A stretch of 64,000 nucleotides of DNA from contig NZ_PPQB01000010.1 in assembly GCF_002902345.1 (NCBI RefSeq), positions 151,185 to 215,184 on the forward strand, written 5' to 3'. The position numbers were made by a program, and so were the translations under genes. A model generated the notes under the pieces. It was not told the origin of the DNA. It was given only the letters and a program-made list of their open reading frames with translations, and did not search any database. Positions 50,537 to 63,256 of this stretch are shown here, piece by piece. Origin of the DNA: Staphylococcus arlettae (GTDB lineage: Bacteria > Bacillota > Bacilli > Staphylococcales > Staphylococcaceae). Within the stretch, counting starts at the first letter, position 1, and each line of letters begins with the position of its first letter.

Positions 50537-51544
50537 ATGGCAGTTAAAGTAGCAATTAATGGTTTTGGTAGAATCGGTCGTTTAGCATTTAGAAGAATTC
50601 AAAACGTTGATGGAATCGACGTTGTAGCAGTAAACGACTTAACAGATGATGAAATGTTAGCACACTTATTAAAATATGACACTATGCAAGGACGTTTCAC
50701 AGGAGAAGTTGAAGTAGAAAATGACGGTTTCCGTGTAAATGGTCAAGAAGTTAAATCATTCTCAGAACCAGATCCAAATAAATTACCATGGGGCGACTTA
50801 GATATCGATGTTGTTTTAGAATGTACTGGTTTATTCGCAGACAAAGATAAAGCATCAGCTCATATCGACGCAGGTGCGAAAAAAGTATTAATCTCTGCTC
50901 CAGCATCAGGTGATTTAAAAACAATCGTATTCAACACTAACCACAATGAATTAGATGGTTCTGAAACAGTTGTATCAGGTGCTTCATGTACTACTAACTC
51001 ATTAGCTCCAGTTGCTAAAGTATTAAACGATGACTTCGGTTTAGTAGAAGGTTTAATGACTACTATCCATGCTTACACTGGTGACCAAAGCACACAAGAC
51101 GCTCCTCACAGAAAAGGTGACAAACGTCGTGCGCGTGCAGCTGCTGAAAACATTATTCCTAACTCAACAGGTGCTGCTAAAGCAATCGGTTTAGTTATTC
51201 CTGAAATCGATGGTAAATTAGATGGTGGCGCTCAACGTGTACCAGTAGCTACTGGTTCATTAACTGAATTAACAGTTGTATTAGACAAAGAAGTAACTGT
51301 TGAAGACGTTAATAGTGCAATGAAAAATGCTTCAAACGAATCATTTGGTTACACTGAAGACGAAATCGTTTCTTCTGACGTAATCGGTATGACTTACGGT
51401 TCATTATTCGATGCTACACAAACTCGTGTAATGACTGTTGGTAACCAACAAATGGTTAAAGTAGCAGCTTGGTATGACAATGAAATGTCTTACACTGCAC
51501 AATTAGTTCGTACTTTAGAACAATTAGCATCACAAGCTAAATAA
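50537..51544 (+). CDS. gap: Glyceraldehyde-3-phosphate dehydrogenase (glycolytic)
   Basis: NAD-dependent GAPDH, 335 aa. NAD motif INGFGRIGR (7-15), catalytic Cys151 in SGASCTTNS, His in the HAYTGDQ region near 178. Strong AAAGGAGG site and codon bias of a highly expressed gene. Second gene of the cggR-gap-pgk-tpiA-gpmI-eno block. Confidence 0.97.
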   Translation: MAVKVAINGFGRIGRLAFRRIQNVDGIDVVAVNDLTDDEMLAHLLKYDTMQGRFTGEVEVENDGFRVNGQEVKSFSEPDPNKLPWGDLDIDVVLECTGLFADKDKASAHIDAGAKKVLISAPASGDLKTIVFNTNHNELDGSETVVSGASCTTNSLAPVAKVLNDDFGLVEGLMTTIHAYTGDQSTQDAPHRKGDKRRARAAAENIIPNSTGAAKAIGLVIPEIDGKLDGGAQRVPVATGSLTELTVVLDKEVTVEDVNSAMKNASNESFGYTEDEIVSSDVIGMTYGSLFDATQTRVMTVGNQQMVKVAAWYDNEMSYTAQLVRTLEQLASQAK

Positions 51545-51609
51545 TTTTAGTTTAAATATTAATTTAGCAAGCTTGTTGTGCTGTTAAATTTTAACTATAA
51601 GCTTAGGAG

Positions 51610-51645
51610 TAAGCGGGGAGCACAAACGCTTCTCCGCTTATTTTA
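51610..51645 (+). terminator. Hairpin between gap and pgk
   Basis: TAAGCGGGGAG (51610-51620) pairs with CTCCGCTTA (51632-51640), followed by TTTT. Probably partial termination, giving more gap than pgk mRNA. Confidence 0.6.
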
Positions 51646-51677
51646 CTGTATTGTCCCATTAAAAGGAGGTAGTTTAA

Positions 51678-52868
51678 ATGGCTAAAAAAATCGTTTCTGA
51701 TATAGAATTAAAAGGTAAAACTGTACTTGTTCGTGCTGACTTTAATGTTCCTATGAAAGATGGAGAAATTACTGACGATAACCGTATCGTTCAAGCCTTA
51801 CCGACAATTAATTACATTGTTGAACAAGGTGGTAAAATCGTCTTATTCTCACACTTAGGAAAAGTAAAAGAAGAAAGTGATAAACAAGAATTAACATTAA
51901 AACCTGTAGCCGAAGCATTATCAACAAAATTAAATAAAAACGTGGTTTTTGTTCCTGAAACACGTGGAGAACAATTAGAACAAGCTATTCAAGAATTAAA
52001 TGAAGGCGATGTACTATTAGTCGAAAATACTCGTTTTGAAGATGTTGATGGTAAAAAAGAATCAAAAAATGATGCTGAATTAGGTAAATATTGGGCTTCA
52101 TTAGGCGATGTTTTTGTAAATGATGCGTTTGGTACAGCACATCGTGAACATGCATCTAACGTAGGTATTGCAGCTAATTTAGAAACAGTAGCAGGTTTCT
52201 TAATGGAAAAAGAAATTAGATATATCGGTGGCGTTGTAGAAAACCCTGATAAGCCTGTAGTAGCTATCCTTGGTGGTGCGAAAGTTTCAGACAAAATAGG
52301 TGTGATTACTAACCTATTGAAAATCGCTGATAAAGTACTTATTGGTGGTGGCATGTCTTATACGTTCTTTAAAGCACAAGGTAAAGAAATTGGCTTATCA
52401 TTATTAGAAGAAGATAAAGTCGATTTTGCTAAAGAATTACTTGAGCGTGCTGGTGACCAAATCGTTTTACCAGTTGATTGTAAAATCGCTAAAGAATTTT
52501 CAAATGATGCTGAGATTACGGTAGTATCAACAGATGACATTCCTGCTGATCAAGAAGCGATGGATGTTGGTCCTAAAACTGTCGACTTATTTAAAGAACA
52601 ACTACAAGGTGCTCATACTGTAGTATGGAATGGACCTATGGGTGTCTTCGAATTGAGTAACTTTGCTAAAGGTACAATTGGTGTCTGTGAAGCAATCGCT
52701 GAATTAAAAGATGCAAATACTATTATTGGTGGCGGCGATTCAGCAGCTGCAGCAATTTCATTAGGCTATGCAGATGATTTCAGTCACATTTCAACAGGTG
52801 GCGGAGCATCTCTAGAGTATCTTGAAGGTAAAGAATTACCTGGCGTTGTAGCAATTGCCAATAAATAA
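51678..52868 (+). CDS. pgk: Phosphoglycerate kinase
   Basis: Two-lobed monomeric kinase, 396 aa, making ATP and 3-phosphoglycerate from 1,3-bisphosphoglycerate. N-terminal [10 protein letters not shown] (near 17), SHLGK basic cluster, [11 protein letters not shown] near 197 and the C-terminal [17 protein letters not shown] precedes the ATG. Confidence 0.97.
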   Translation: MAKKIVSDIELKGKTVLVRADFNVPMKDGEITDDNRIVQALPTINYIVEQGGKIVLFSHLGKVKEESDKQELTLKPVAEALSTKLNKNVVFVPETRGEQLEQAIQELNEGDVLLVENTRFEDVDGKKESKNDAELGKYWASLGDVFVNDAFGTAHREHASNVGIAANLETVAGFLMEKEIRYIGGVVENPDKPVVAILGGAKVSDKIGVITNLLKIADKVLIGGGMSYTFFKAQGKEIGLSLLEEDKVDFAKELLERAGDQIVLPVDCKIAKEFSNDAEITVVSTDDIPADQEAMDVGPKTVDLFKEQLQGAHTVVWNGPMGVFELSNFAKGTIGVCEAIAELKDANTIIGGGDSAAAAISLGYADDFSHISTGGGASLEYLEGKELPGVVAIANK

Positions 52869-52927
52869 ATTCCGCACTAAGTATGACTGATAGTTATATT
52901 AAAGGATAATTATAAATCAATTAATAG

Positions 52928-53701
<774 letters not shown>

Positions 53702-53702
53702 T

Positions 53703-55226
53703 ATGGCTAAACAACCAACTGCATTAATCATTTTGGATGGTTTTGCAAATCGTGAAAGTGAACATGGAAATGCTGTCAAACTAGCTAACAAACCGAACTT
53801 TGATCGTTATTTTGACCAATATCCAACGACACAAATCGAAGCAAGTGGTTTGGATGTAGGACTTCCAGAAGGCCAAATGGGTAATTCAGAAGTTGGTCAT
53901 ATGAATATTGGTGCTGGACGTATTGTCTATCAAAGCTTAACTCGTATTAACAAGTCTATTGAAGACGGTGACTTTTTTGACAATGAAGTGTTAAATAATG
54001 CGATAACACACGTACAAGATAATAATTCTGCGCTACATGTCTTTGGATTATTGTCAGATGGTGGTGTGCACAGTCATTACAAACACTTATTTGCAATATT
54101 GGAATTAGCTAAAAAACAAGGTCTCGATAAAGTATATGTTCATGCATTTTTAGATGGACGTGACGTTGATCAAAAATCAGCATTAAAATTTATCGAAGAC
54201 ACAGAAGCTAAATTTGCAGAAATTGGTATCGGTCAATTCGCATCTATTTCAGGTCGTTATTATGCAATGGATAGAGACAAGCGTTGGGACCGTGAAGAAA
54301 AAGCATATAATGCGATTCGCAACATTGATGGACCAACATTTGCTACTGCAAAAGAAGGTGTCGAAGCAAACTATGCTAAAGACCTTACTGATGAATTCGT
54401 AGAACCATTTATTATTGCTGACCAAAACAATGGTGTGAATGATGGAGATTCAGTGATTTTCTTCAATTTCCGTCCAGACAGAGCTGCACAGCTTTCTGAA
54501 GTATTCACAAATAAAGTATTTGATGGTTTTAAAGTAGAACAAGTGAAAGACTTATACTATGCTACTTTTACAAAATACAATGATAATGTTGCGGCAGAAA
54601 TTGTCTTTGAAAAAGTAGATTTAACAAATACTATCGGTGAAGTAGCACAAGATAACGGTTTAAAACAATTACGTATTGCTGAAACTGAAAAATTCCCACA
54701 CGTGACTTACTTTATGAGTGGTGGACGTAATGACGAATTTGAAGGGGAACGTCGACGCTTAATCGATTCACCTAAAGTTGCAACGTATGATTTAAAACCT
54801 GAGATGAGTGCTTATGAAGTAAAAGACGCTTTAATCGAAGAGTTAAACCAAGGTGATTTAGATTTAATTCTATTGAACTTTGCGAATCCAGATATGGTTG
54901 GACATAGTGGAATGTTAGAACCTACAATCAAAGCAATTGAAGCTGTAGATGAATGTCTAGGAGAAGTCGTAGATAAAATTATCGACATGGGTGGTCATGC
55001 GATTATTACAGCAGATCATGGTAACTCAGACATGGTACTAACTGACAACGATGAACCTATGACAACACATACAACTAACCCAGTACCAGTTATTGTTACT
55101 AAAGAAGGTGTCACATTACGTGAAACAGGTCGCTTAGGTGACTTAGCACCAACATTATTAGATTTATTAAATGTTCAACAACCAGAAGATATGACTGGTG
55201 AAACGTTAATCAATCATTCTAAATAA
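53703..55226 (+). CDS. gpmI: 2,3-bisphosphoglycerate-independent phosphoglycerate mutase
   Basis: Manganese enzyme of the alkaline-phosphatase superfamily, 507 aa. Metal Asp in ILDGFANRE, catalytic Ser in [15 protein letters not shown] near 62, and the C-terminal metal cluster [10 protein letters not shown] near 440. ATG 53703 is one base after the tpiA stop, with GAAGGTG upstream; the frame upstream of it is tpiA sequence. Confidence 0.96.
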   Translation: MAKQPTALIILDGFANRESEHGNAVKLANKPNFDRYFDQYPTTQIEASGLDVGLPEGQMGNSEVGHMNIGAGRIVYQSLTRINKSIEDGDFFDNEVLNNAITHVQDNNSALHVFGLLSDGGVHSHYKHLFAILELAKKQGLDKVYVHAFLDGRDVDQKSALKFIEDTEAKFAEIGIGQFASISGRYYAMDRDKRWDREEKAYNAIRNIDGPTFATAKEGVEANYAKDLTDEFVEPFIIADQNNGVNDGDSVIFFNFRPDRAAQLSEVFTNKVFDGFKVEQVKDLYYATFTKYNDNVAAEIVFEKVDLTNTIGEVAQDNGLKQLRIAETEKFPHVTYFMSGGRNDEFEGERRRLIDSPKVATYDLKPEMSAYEVKDALIEELNQGDLDLILLNFANPDMVGHSGMLEPTIKAIEAVDECLGEVVDKIIDMGGHAIITADHGNSDMVLTDNDEPMTTHTTNPVPVIVTKEGVTLRETGRLGDLAPTLLDLLNVQQPEDMTGETLINHSK

Positions 55227-55263
55227 CAGTAAGAAAACAACCAAGATTTAAGAATAATAAGCT

Positions 55264-55292
55264 ATGACTATCTTCTTAGATAAGGTAGTCAT
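55264..55292 (+). other. Hairpin between gpmI and eno
   Basis: ATGACTATCTT pairs with AAGGTAGTCAT. The nearest T-run is offset, so this may be a weak terminator or a processing site. eno may also have its own promoter in the following ~120 bases. Confidence 0.45.
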
Positions 55293-55309
55293 ATGACTTG
55301 TTTTCATAA

Positions 55310-56725
<1,416 letters not shown>

Positions 56726-56754
56726 TATAGCTTAAATTAAATGAGTTCACGCTG

Positions 56755-56793
56755 ATAAACACGTAGGTCAATCGACTTACGTGTTTATTTTTG
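56755..56793 (+). terminator. Terminator of the glycolytic operon
   Basis: ATAAACACGTA (56755-56765) pairs with TACGTGTTTAT (56778-56788), followed by TTTT. Confidence 0.88.
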
Positions 56794-56885
56794 CATCAAT
56801 ATGGAAAGTTTCTATCAGAATAATTCATCTTTAACTTTGAAACTGATATAATAAAGTATGGAAATATCTTAAGGAGTACTTGGAA

Positions 56886-57347
56886 ATGGATGAAAATCAA
56901 AAGTCTAGAGTAACAAAGACAGCACACTTTATCGCATATAGTTCGCTAATATTGGCAATACTTTCTGCTATTCACAATTTCATAGTTTTAGATGATAGTG
57001 TAGTGCGACAATTGTTGACAAATAGTGGGCAAAAAGCGACTGACAATGCAATTGGTACTATCCGTAATAGTTTTCAATACACAGGTGTTATGTATGTATT
57101 AGCATATTTAGCAGGTATTATAGCTATTTGGAATCGTCACACGTATTTATGGTGGTTTATGTTTGCGGCATTCACGACTAATGTTTTATATAATTTGATT
57201 AATGTTTCTGTAGTCTTACAAGCTATCAGTGATGCTAAGTCAGTATTAAGTACTTTACCACTGATTATTGTGTTAGTTGCTTCTACGCTTATCGCAATAT
57301 ATATGTTAGTAGTATCAATCAAACGAAAAAGTACGTTTAATCGATAG
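56886..57347 (+). CDS. Four-helix membrane protein (unrecognised)
   Basis: A 153-aa protein with a short charged start (MDENQKSRVTK) and four membrane helices (about 15-35, 70-85, 90-112, 122-143), ending in a basic tail KRKSTFNR. AAGGAGTACTTGGAA precedes ATG 56886. It lies between eno and secG, where staphylococci have a conserved unnamed membrane gene. Function unknown. Confidence 0.65.
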   Translation: MDENQKSRVTKTAHFIAYSSLILAILSAIHNFIVLDDSVVRQLLTNSGQKATDNAIGTIRNSFQYTGVMYVLAYLAGIIAIWNRHTYLWWFMFAAFTTNVLYNLINVSVVLQAISDAKSVLSTLPLIIVLVASTLIAIYMLVVSIKRKSTFNR

Positions 57348-57415
57348 GTATTTGATAAAATAGACGAACGTGTGATATAATGCGTTTTGTATATAATGAA
57401 TGGAGGACAATGTTT

Positions 57416-57649
57416 ATGCACTCGTTAATAATAGTTCTATTAATTATAGATTGTATTGCATTAGTAACTGTTGTATTACTCCAAGAAGGAAAAAGTAATG
57501 GACTTTCTGGCGCAATTAGTGGTGGTGCAGAGCAGTTATTTGGTAAACAAAAGCAACGCGGTGTCGATTTATTCTTGCATAGATTAACAATTGTATTGTC
57601 TATCATTTTCTTCTTGTTAATGTTAGGCATAACATATTTGGGTATATAA
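57416..57649 (+). CDS. secG: Preprotein translocase subunit SecG
   Basis: A 77-aa protein with two helices around the conserved loop [20 protein letters not shown]. It assists the SecYE channel driven by SecA. ATG 57416 ([12 protein letters not shown]) is chosen because GGAGG is nine bases upstream and the length equals other staphylococcal SecG; ATG 57410 is too close. Confidence 0.93.
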   Translation: MHSLIIVLLIIDCIALVTVVLLQEGKSNGLSGAISGGAEQLFGKQKQRGVDLFLHRLTIVLSIIFFLLMLGITYLGI

Positions 57650-57650
57650 G

Positions 57651-57680
57651 GTCCGACAATGTTAAAGTCGGGCTTTTTTA
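57651..57680 (+). terminator. Terminator after secG
   Basis: GTCCGAC (about 57651) pairs with GTCGGGC (to about 57673) with one G-U, then six Ts. Confidence 0.75.
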
Positions 57681-57783
57681 TTTATAATAGTACTTGAGAA
57701 GCTAAACAGCTCATCATGATGATAAAACATAAAGTGCCAAGGTGGCAAAACTATGTGACATGACAGTGAAAGGATTGAACAAA

Positions 57784-58524
57784 ATGCAAATTAAACTTCC
57801 AGAACCTTTCTTATTTGAAGAAAGTAATCGTGCTGTTTTATTATTACATGGCTTTACTGGTAACTCTGCAGATGTTAGACAGATGGGGCGTTTCTTACAA
57901 AAACAAGGTTATACTTGTTATGCACCTCAATATGAAGGACATGCAGCTCCCCCAGAAGAAATTTTAAAGTCCAGCCCACATGTTTGGTATAAGGATGCCT
58001 TGGATGCATACGATTATTTAGTCGATAAAGGCTATGATGAAATTGCGGTAGCAGGTATATCACTAGGTGGGTGTTATGCATTAAAAATAAGCTTAAATCG
58101 AGATGTAAAGGGTATTGTAACCATGTGTTCGCCTATGTACATTAAGACTGAAGGTTCTATGTTTGAAGGTGTATTAGATTATGCACGTACCTTTAAAAAG
58201 TATGAAGGTAAAGATGCTTCAACGATAGAAGCTGAAATGTCCGCTTTCAAACCAACTGAGACATTGAAAGAATTACAAGGACAAATTCAAGATGTACGCG
58301 ATCATGTTGATGAAGTGATGGATCCAATCTTTGTAGCACAAGGCGAATTGGATCAAATGATTAATACTGATTCAGCTAATATTATATACAATGAAAGCGA
58401 ATCGGATGATAAAACAATAAAATGGTATGCCAACTCTGGTCATGTCATTACTATTGATAAAGAAAAAGAACAACTTTTTGAAGATGTTCTCAAGTTTTTA
58501 GAATCGTTAGATTGGTCTGAATAA
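57784..58524 (+). CDS. est: Carboxylesterase
   Basis: Alpha/beta hydrolase, 246 aa. Oxyanion strand LLLHGFTGN near residue 24, nucleophile Ser in GISLGG near 94, acid Asp in the GELDQMI region near 195 and His in SGHVIT near 223. Close to the staphylococcal and geobacillus carboxylesterase Est that cleaves short-chain esters. ATG 57784 has AAAGGATTG upstream; the longer frame from 57742 has none. It is followed by rnr in the same transcript. Confidence 0.92.
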   Translation: MQIKLPEPFLFEESNRAVLLLHGFTGNSADVRQMGRFLQKQGYTCYAPQYEGHAAPPEEILKSSPHVWYKDALDAYDYLVDKGYDEIAVAGISLGGCYALKISLNRDVKGIVTMCSPMYIKTEGSMFEGVLDYARTFKKYEGKDASTIEAEMSAFKPTETLKELQGQIQDVRDHVDEVMDPIFVAQGELDQMINTDSANIIYNESESDDKTIKWYANSGHVITIDKEKEQLFEDVLKFLESLDWSE

Positions 58525-58560
58525 TTATTTTAAAATTAAAATATAGAAAGGAGGGGCATG

Positions 58561-60948
58561 ATGAATTTAAAGCAATCTATTGAAACAATCATTAAACAAC
58601 CTGACTATGAACCAATGTCAGTGTCAGATTTCCAAGATGCATTAGGTTTAAGCAGTGCCGACTCATTTAGAGATTTAATAAAGGTGCTAGTTGAACTAGA
58701 ACAAACTGGTTTAATAGAAAGAACTAAAACAGATAGATACCAAAGAAAAGTAGCTTCGAAACAAAAAACGAAGGCATTATTAAAAGGTAAGCTAAGCCAA
58801 AATAAAAAAGGATTTGCCTTTCTACGCCCAGAAGATAGTGAAATGGATGATATCTTTATTCCACCTACTAAGATTAACAGAGCGATGGATGGTGACACGG
58901 TCCTTGTAGAAGTACAAAACTCACGTGGTGAACATAAAGGGAAAACTGAAGGTGAAGTAAAATCTATAGAAACACATTCAGTTACACAAGTAGTAGGTAC
59001 TTACAGTGAAGCACGTCACTTCGGCTTTGTGCTACCAGATGATAAACGTATTATGCAAGATATCTTTATTCCTAAAGGTCAAAATTTAGGTGCTATTGAT
59101 GGTCATAAGGTGTTAGTACAAATTACTAAATACGCCGATGACAATTCTAATCCAGAAGGTCATGTTTCTGCTATTTTAGGACACAAGAATGATCCAGGTG
59201 TAGATATTTTATCTATTATTTATCAACATGGTATAGAAATTGAATTTCCTGATAAAGTGTTAGAAGAGGCAGAAGCAGTACCAGATGAAATTAAACCGTC
59301 AGAAATTACTGGTAGACGTGATTTACGAGATGAACTCACTATAACGATTGACGGTGCAGATGCCAAAGACTTAGATGATGCGATTAGTGTGCAGCAATTA
59401 TCTAATGGTAATACTCAATTAACGGTTAGTATTGCGGATGTTAGTTACTATGTCACTGAAAATTCCGCATTAGATAAAGAAGCATATGATCGTGCTACAA
59501 GTGTCTATTTAGTAGATAGAGTAATACCGATGATTCCACATCGTTTAAGTAATGGTATTTGTTCATTGAATCCAGATGTAGACCGCTTAACATTAAGCTG
59601 TCGTATGGAAATAGATGCGCATGGTGATATCGTTAATCATGAAATCTTCGACAGTGTTATTCATTCTGATTATCGTATGACATATGATGCAGTAAATGAA
59701 ATTATCACAGATAAAAATGAAGCTACACGAAGTAAATATAGTGAAGTAACACCAATGCTAGATTTGGCTCAAGATTTGTCACAACGTTTTATCCAAATGC
59801 GTAAACGTCGTGGTGAAATTGATTTTGATATAAATGAAGCTAAAGTGTTAGTTAATGAGGAAGGTCTACCTACCGATATTCAAGTGCGTAATCGTGGAGA
59901 AGGTGAACGCTTAATTGAATCATTTATGTTAGCTGCTAACGAAACTGTAGCAGAACATTTTGATAAGTTAGATGTACCATTTATTTATCGTGTACATGAG
60001 CAACCAAAATCAGATAGATTACGCCAATTCTTCGATTTTATTACGAATTTCGGCTTGATGATTAAAGGTACAGGAGAAGACATCCATCCTTCAACATTAC
60101 AAAAAATTCAACAAGAAGTAGATGGTTTACCAGAACAAATGGTTATCTCTACCATGATGTTAAGATCAATGCAACAAGCACATTATGATGACACCAATTT
60201 AGGTCATTTTGGTTTGTCAGCAGAATATTATACACATTTCACGTCACCTATACGTCGTTATCCAGATTTAACTGTACACCGTCTCATTCGTAAGTATTTA
60301 ATCGATAATGCAATGGACGAAAAAGAGTTAAGAAAATGGGAAGATAGCTTACCAGAAATTGCAGAACATACATCTCAAAGAGAACGTCGTGCGATTGAAG
60401 CCGAACGTGACACAGATGAACTGAAGAAAGCAGAATTTATGGTACAGCATATTGGTGATGAATTTGAAGGTATTATTAGTTCTGTTGCTAATTTTGGTAT
60501 GTTTATTGAATTACCAAATACCATTGAAGGAATGGTACACGTTGCCAACTTAACAGATGACTATTATCATTTTGATGAACGCCAAATGGCGATGATTGGT
60601 GAACGTCAAGCTAAAGTTTTCCGCATAGGTGATGCAGTGAAAATTAAAGTTATCCATGTCGATGTGGACGAACGTATGATTGATTTCCAAATCGTAGGTA
60701 TGCCATTGCCCAAAAATGAACGTAGTCAAAGACCAGCACGTGGAAAAACGATTCAAGCCAAAACACGTGGTAAGTCGTTAGATAAGTCAAAAGATGACCG
60801 TCAGCAAGGTAAAGGTAATAAAAAGAAAAAATCACGTAAAGGTAAAAACCAGCGTAATCGTGATAGCCAAAAAAGTGGTAACACTAAACACAAACCGTTT
60901 TACAAAGATAAAAAAGTCAAAAACAAAGCACGTAAAAAGAAAAAATAA
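58561..60948 (+). CDS. rnr: Ribonuclease R
   Basis: A 795-aa 3'-5' exoribonuclease: N-terminal HTH (1-70), two cold-shock domains, the RNB catalytic domain with the acidic cluster TIDGADAKDLDDAIS near 275, an S1 domain (near 635-715), and a very basic Lys/Arg tail. It degrades structured RNA and acts with tmRNA in clearing stalled messages, fitting its neighbours smpB and ssrA. AAAGGAGGGG suits ATG 58561 best; ATG 58558 is just before it. Confidence 0.95.
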   Translation: MNLKQSIETIIKQPDYEPMSVSDFQDALGLSSADSFRDLIKVLVELEQTGLIERTKTDRYQRKVASKQKTKALLKGKLSQNKKGFAFLRPEDSEMDDIFIPPTKINRAMDGDTVLVEVQNSRGEHKGKTEGEVKSIETHSVTQVVGTYSEARHFGFVLPDDKRIMQDIFIPKGQNLGAIDGHKVLVQITKYADDNSNPEGHVSAILGHKNDPGVDILSIIYQHGIEIEFPDKVLEEAEAVPDEIKPSEITGRRDLRDELTITIDGADAKDLDDAISVQQLSNGNTQLTVSIADVSYYVTENSALDKEAYDRATSVYLVDRVIPMIPHRLSNGICSLNPDVDRLTLSCRMEIDAHGDIVNHEIFDSVIHSDYRMTYDAVNEIITDKNEATRSKYSEVTPMLDLAQDLSQRFIQMRKRRGEIDFDINEAKVLVNEEGLPTDIQVRNRGEGERLIESFMLAANETVAEHFDKLDVPFIYRVHEQPKSDRLRQFFDFITNFGLMIKGTGEDIHPSTLQKIQQEVDGLPEQMVISTMMLRSMQQAHYDDTNLGHFGLSAEYYTHFTSPIRRYPDLTVHRLIRKYLIDNAMDEKELRKWEDSLPEIAEHTSQRERRAIEAERDTDELKKAEFMVQHIGDEFEGIISSVANFGMFIELPNTIEGMVHVANLTDDYYHFDERQMAMIGERQAKVFRIGDAVKIKVIHVDVDERMIDFQIVGMPLPKNERSQRPARGKTIQAKTRGKSLDKSKDDRQQGKGNKKKKSRKGKNQRNRDSQKSGNTKHKPFYKDKKVKNKARKKKK

Positions 60949-60970
60949 ATCAGCGAAGAGGTGAAACTCA

Positions 60971-61435
60971 ATGCCAAAGAAAAAATCACCAGGTACATTA
61001 GCAGAAAATCGTAAAGCCAGACATGATTATAATATCGAAGATACGATTGAAGCGGGCATTGTGTTACAAGGAACAGAGATCAAATCCATTCGTCGTGGTA
61101 GTGCCAACTTAAAAGATAGCTATGCACAAGTAAAAGGTGGAGAAATCTATCTGCAAAATATGCATATTGCGCCTTATGAAGAAGGCAATCGCTTTAACCA
61201 TGATCCACGACGTTCACGCAAATTACTATTACACAAACGTGAAATTATTAAATTGGGTGAACGTACGCGTGAGATTGGATATTCTATTGTTCCATTAAAA
61301 CTTTATTTAAAACACGGTAACTGTAAAGTCTTGTTAGGTATTGCACGTGGTAAGAAAAAATATGATAAACGTCAAGCATTAAAAGAAAAAGCAGTGAAAC
61401 GTGACGTAGATAGAGCAATGAAAGCCCGTTATTAA
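60971..61435 (+). CDS. smpB: SsrA-binding protein SmpB
   Basis: A 154-aa RNA-binding OB-fold protein that carries tmRNA to stalled ribosomes. Conserved [19 protein letters not shown] near residue 12, [11 protein letters not shown] near 36 and the C-terminal basic tail [14 protein letters not shown] that mimics the codon-anticodon helix. GAAGAGGTGAAAC precedes the ATG. Its partner ssrA follows at once. Confidence 0.97.
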   Translation: MPKKKSPGTLAENRKARHDYNIEDTIEAGIVLQGTEIKSIRRGSANLKDSYAQVKGGEIYLQNMHIAPYEEGNRFNHDPRRSRKLLLHKREIIKLGERTREIGYSIVPLKLYLKHGNCKVLLGIARGKKKYDKRQALKEKAVKRDVDRAMKARY

Positions 61436-61443
61436 GCTAATCT

Positions 61444-61465
61444 ATTGCTAAAGTAAGCAATTTTT
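61444..61465 (+). terminator. Terminator after smpB
   Basis: ATTGCT (61444-61449) pairs with AGCAAT (61456-61461), followed by TTTTT. It is short. Confidence 0.6.
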
Positions 61466-61492
61466 GTTAGTATTAAATGTACTTTCTGTAAA
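61464..61492 (+). promoter_or_regulatory. Candidate ssrA promoter
   Basis: TTGTTA (61464-61469) and TGTAAA (61487-61492) are 17 bases apart, about 40 bases before the mature tmRNA 5' end. The -10 is imperfect. Confidence 0.4.
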
Positions 61493-61536
61493 ACATAAGG
61501 TATCAGTGAGATGCAGGAAGTACATTCATTCATCGA

Positions 61537-61894
61537 GGGGACGTTTATGGATTCGACAGGGGTCCCCAGAGCTCATTAAGCGTGTCGGAGGGTTGTCTCC
61601 GCAACAACACACACAGTTTATAATAACTGGCAAAGAAAACAATAATTTCGCAGTAGCTGCCTAATCGCACTCTGCATCGCCTAACAGTGTCGCCTATGCA
61701 CTGTTAACGCGATTCAACCTTAGTAGGCTACGCTAAACACTGCCGTTTGAAGTCTGTTTAGAAGAGATCTAATCAAACTAGCGTAATGTTGGTTGTCTAT
61801 TACCTCTCATTACGCGAAATTGACTAATAGACTACACACGTAGAAAGATGTGTATCAGGACCTTTGGACGCGGGTTCAACTCCCGCCGTCTCCA
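61537..61894 (+). ncRNA. ssrA: Transfer-messenger RNA (tmRNA)
   Basis: A 358-nt RNA beginning GGGGACGTTTATGGATTCGA and ending CGGGTTCAACTCCCGCCGTC plus TCCA. The ends form the tRNA-Ala-like domain (GGGGACG pairs with CGTCTCC). The tag frame GGC AAA GAA...GCC TAA at 61629-61664 encodes GKENNNFAVAA, preceded by a resume Ala from the charged tmRNA. It rescues stalled ribosomes and marks products for Clp proteases. The 3' end is a common integration site. Confidence 0.97.
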
Positions 61895-61900
61895 CTATAT

Positions 61901-61932
61901 AGCTCTCAACCATAAAGGTTGAGAGCTTTTTT
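61901..61932 (+). terminator. Terminator of ssrA
   Basis: AGCTCTCAACC (61901-61911) pairs perfectly with GGTTGAGAGCT (61917-61927), then TTTTT. Confidence 0.92.
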
Positions 61933-62030
61933 GATTTTAAATAAGGAAAGCAATGACAAATAATAGATTTTCTAAAAATAGTTAAGGTGGAAACTTCACA
62001 AATATCTAGTTTAGGGAAAGAGTTTTAGGG

Positions 62031-62219
62031 ATGAGATAATTTAAAGCTAACGGCAGTAACAAGCCATTTAAGACGATTGATAAGTTACAGGAAGTACATC
62101 ATCATAAGTGTTTAGAGCGTAATAAGCAGCATGAAAAAGAGAACGAAGTCACATTTCAAAACTTTGTAGTAGAAGTTAAAAAATCATTAAATAACGAACG
62201 TGAGGAGCTAATTGTATAA
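62031..62219 (+). pseudogene. Remnant reading frame, possibly phage-derived
   Basis: From 62040 to the TAA at 62217-62219 the frame is open for 59 codons (FKANGSNKPFKTIDKLQEVH...VEVKKSLNNEREELIV), but the only upstream ATG (62031) is followed by a stop two codons on. The Glu/Lys-rich helical composition looks like real protein. No intact start and no ribosome site; probably the tail of a decayed mobile-element gene. Family not recognised. Confidence 0.45.
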
Positions 62220-62340
62220 TTGGAAATTTAAACAATGTGGATTTTCCTATATTAGAACGTTATATGCGCAATTATATGGTATGTCTTACTCTATCGTCTT
62301 AAAATTAGGTAACAGGTATTATCACAATATAACTATTAGT
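62220..62340 (+). pseudogene. Possible second remnant (terminase-like fragment)
   Basis: In another frame just after the previous stop, IGNLNNVDFPILERYMRNYM is followed by a stop near 62300. The phrase faintly recalls small terminase subunits (DFPILERY) but is too short to assign. Surrounding frames are closed. Confidence 0.25.
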
Positions 62341-62375
62341 CACAGCTAAAAGTATGACTTAACAATCGAATTGAA

Positions 62376-62484
62376 TTGAAAGTTATTCGGTAGTGTTTAT
62401 GTACAAATGAGGTTTAGTAAGTTCGCACAGGTGTATTATAAAAATGGTGACAACCATTACAACGTGGAAAATAACTCACTTTAA
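62376..62484 (+). pseudogene. Short remnant frame ending in a hairpin
   Basis: An open stretch gives KLFGSVYVQMRFSKFAQVYY then KNGDNHYNVENNSL and a TAA at 62482-62484. An ATG at 62407 exists but no ribosome site. Composition is protein-like. Unrecognised. Confidence 0.3.
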
Positions 62485-62500
62485 TAAGTGGAGTGTTTTT
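62474..62500 (+). terminator. Terminator-like hairpin
   Basis: ACTCACTT (62474-62481) pairs with AAGTGGAGT (62486-62494, one bulge), followed by GTTTTT. It overlaps the end of the preceding remnant. Confidence 0.5.
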
Positions 62501-62583
62501 CGTTCTGTGAGAGCGTCTTTGTTGCGTTGAGAAGTGGTTAATTGGATAATCGTAACTATAATGTTTACATGGGGTGAGTGTAA

Positions 62584-62799
62584 TTGAAGGAAATTTTTGT
62601 TTTTATAATAGAAATGAATGACGGTAATATTTTTCGTGAGTATGTAGAAAATGTTTGGAAAATAGATGAAAGTATAGCTTTAAAACGTTTTGAAAAAGCG
62701 ATTAAAAAACATCATTACTTTTATTTAAAAGAAAGTGATAGATATATTAAGGTTAGTAATATAAGCACAATAAAAATAGAAATTATAAGGAATTCTTAG
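62584..62799 (+). CDS. Small hypothetical protein of the accessory region
   Basis: A 71-aa protein (MKEIFVFIIEMNDGNIF...) with mixed beta/alpha pattern and a Lys-rich centre (KRFEKAIKKHHYFYLKES). Start TTG 62584 with GGGGTGA upstream. No family recognised; small proteins of this type occur in prophages and islands. Confidence 0.5.
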   Translation: MKEIFVFIIEMNDGNIFREYVENVWKIDESIALKRFEKAIKKHHYFYLKESDRYIKVSNISTIKIEIIRNS

Positions 62800-62897
62800 G
62801 ATAATGTATTTAATTTATCAAAGGAAGATGTGTTTAAGTGATTTCAGCTCTTAGCATTTTATATTCGAAGTTGCTTGAGTAGGCTAAATTAATAGTA

Positions 62898-63251
62898 CTA
62901 TTCCGGTGAAATTTCTTTCTTTATAATAAATTCAGTCAACTTCTCTTCTGTAAATTCAACATTTTTATATTCTAGCAATAATTTTTCGGTTTGTTTGATT
63001 AGTCGATCCGTTTCTTTTTCGACAGAAATATTAAAAGCTTCGAAATCTTCTAATTCTGTACCTTCATGTACTAAATCGATGATATCTTGTCGAACATTGT
63101 ATTTTTTTAGCTCTCCCATAATATACGGGCTGAAAAACATGCGTTCAGCATTTTCTATACTTATTAACCCTAGATTTACTTGCTTAAATAATCCATATAT
63201 CGTTATGAGTGAAAATTTTTCAATTTCTAATTTGTTTTCAAAAGCGATCAT
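62898..63251 (-). CDS. DUF3969-like protein, candidate immunity partner
   Basis: A 117-aa acidic, helical protein. The phrase LISIENAERMFFSPYIMGEL and DLVHEGTELEDFEAF match my memory of the staphylococcal DUF3969 family. ATG 63251 follows AAGGTTGGAG by nine bases and starts five bases after the toxin stop, so the two are co-transcribed. By position and family it is probably the immunity protein of the preceding toxin; that role is inference. The frame is intact. Confidence 0.6.
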   Translation of the reverse strand: MIAFENKLEIEKFSLITIYGLFKQVNLGLISIENAERMFFSPYIMGELKKYNVRQDIIDLVHEGTELEDFEAFNISVEKETDRLIKQTEKLLLEYKNVEFTEEKLTEFIIKKEISPE

Positions 63252-63256
63252 TAAAA

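Noticed and set aside
61464-61664. 66-aa open frame overlapping ssrA
   Set aside because: It ends exactly at the tmRNA tag stop and runs through the tmRNA 5' domain; it is a by-product of the tag frame.
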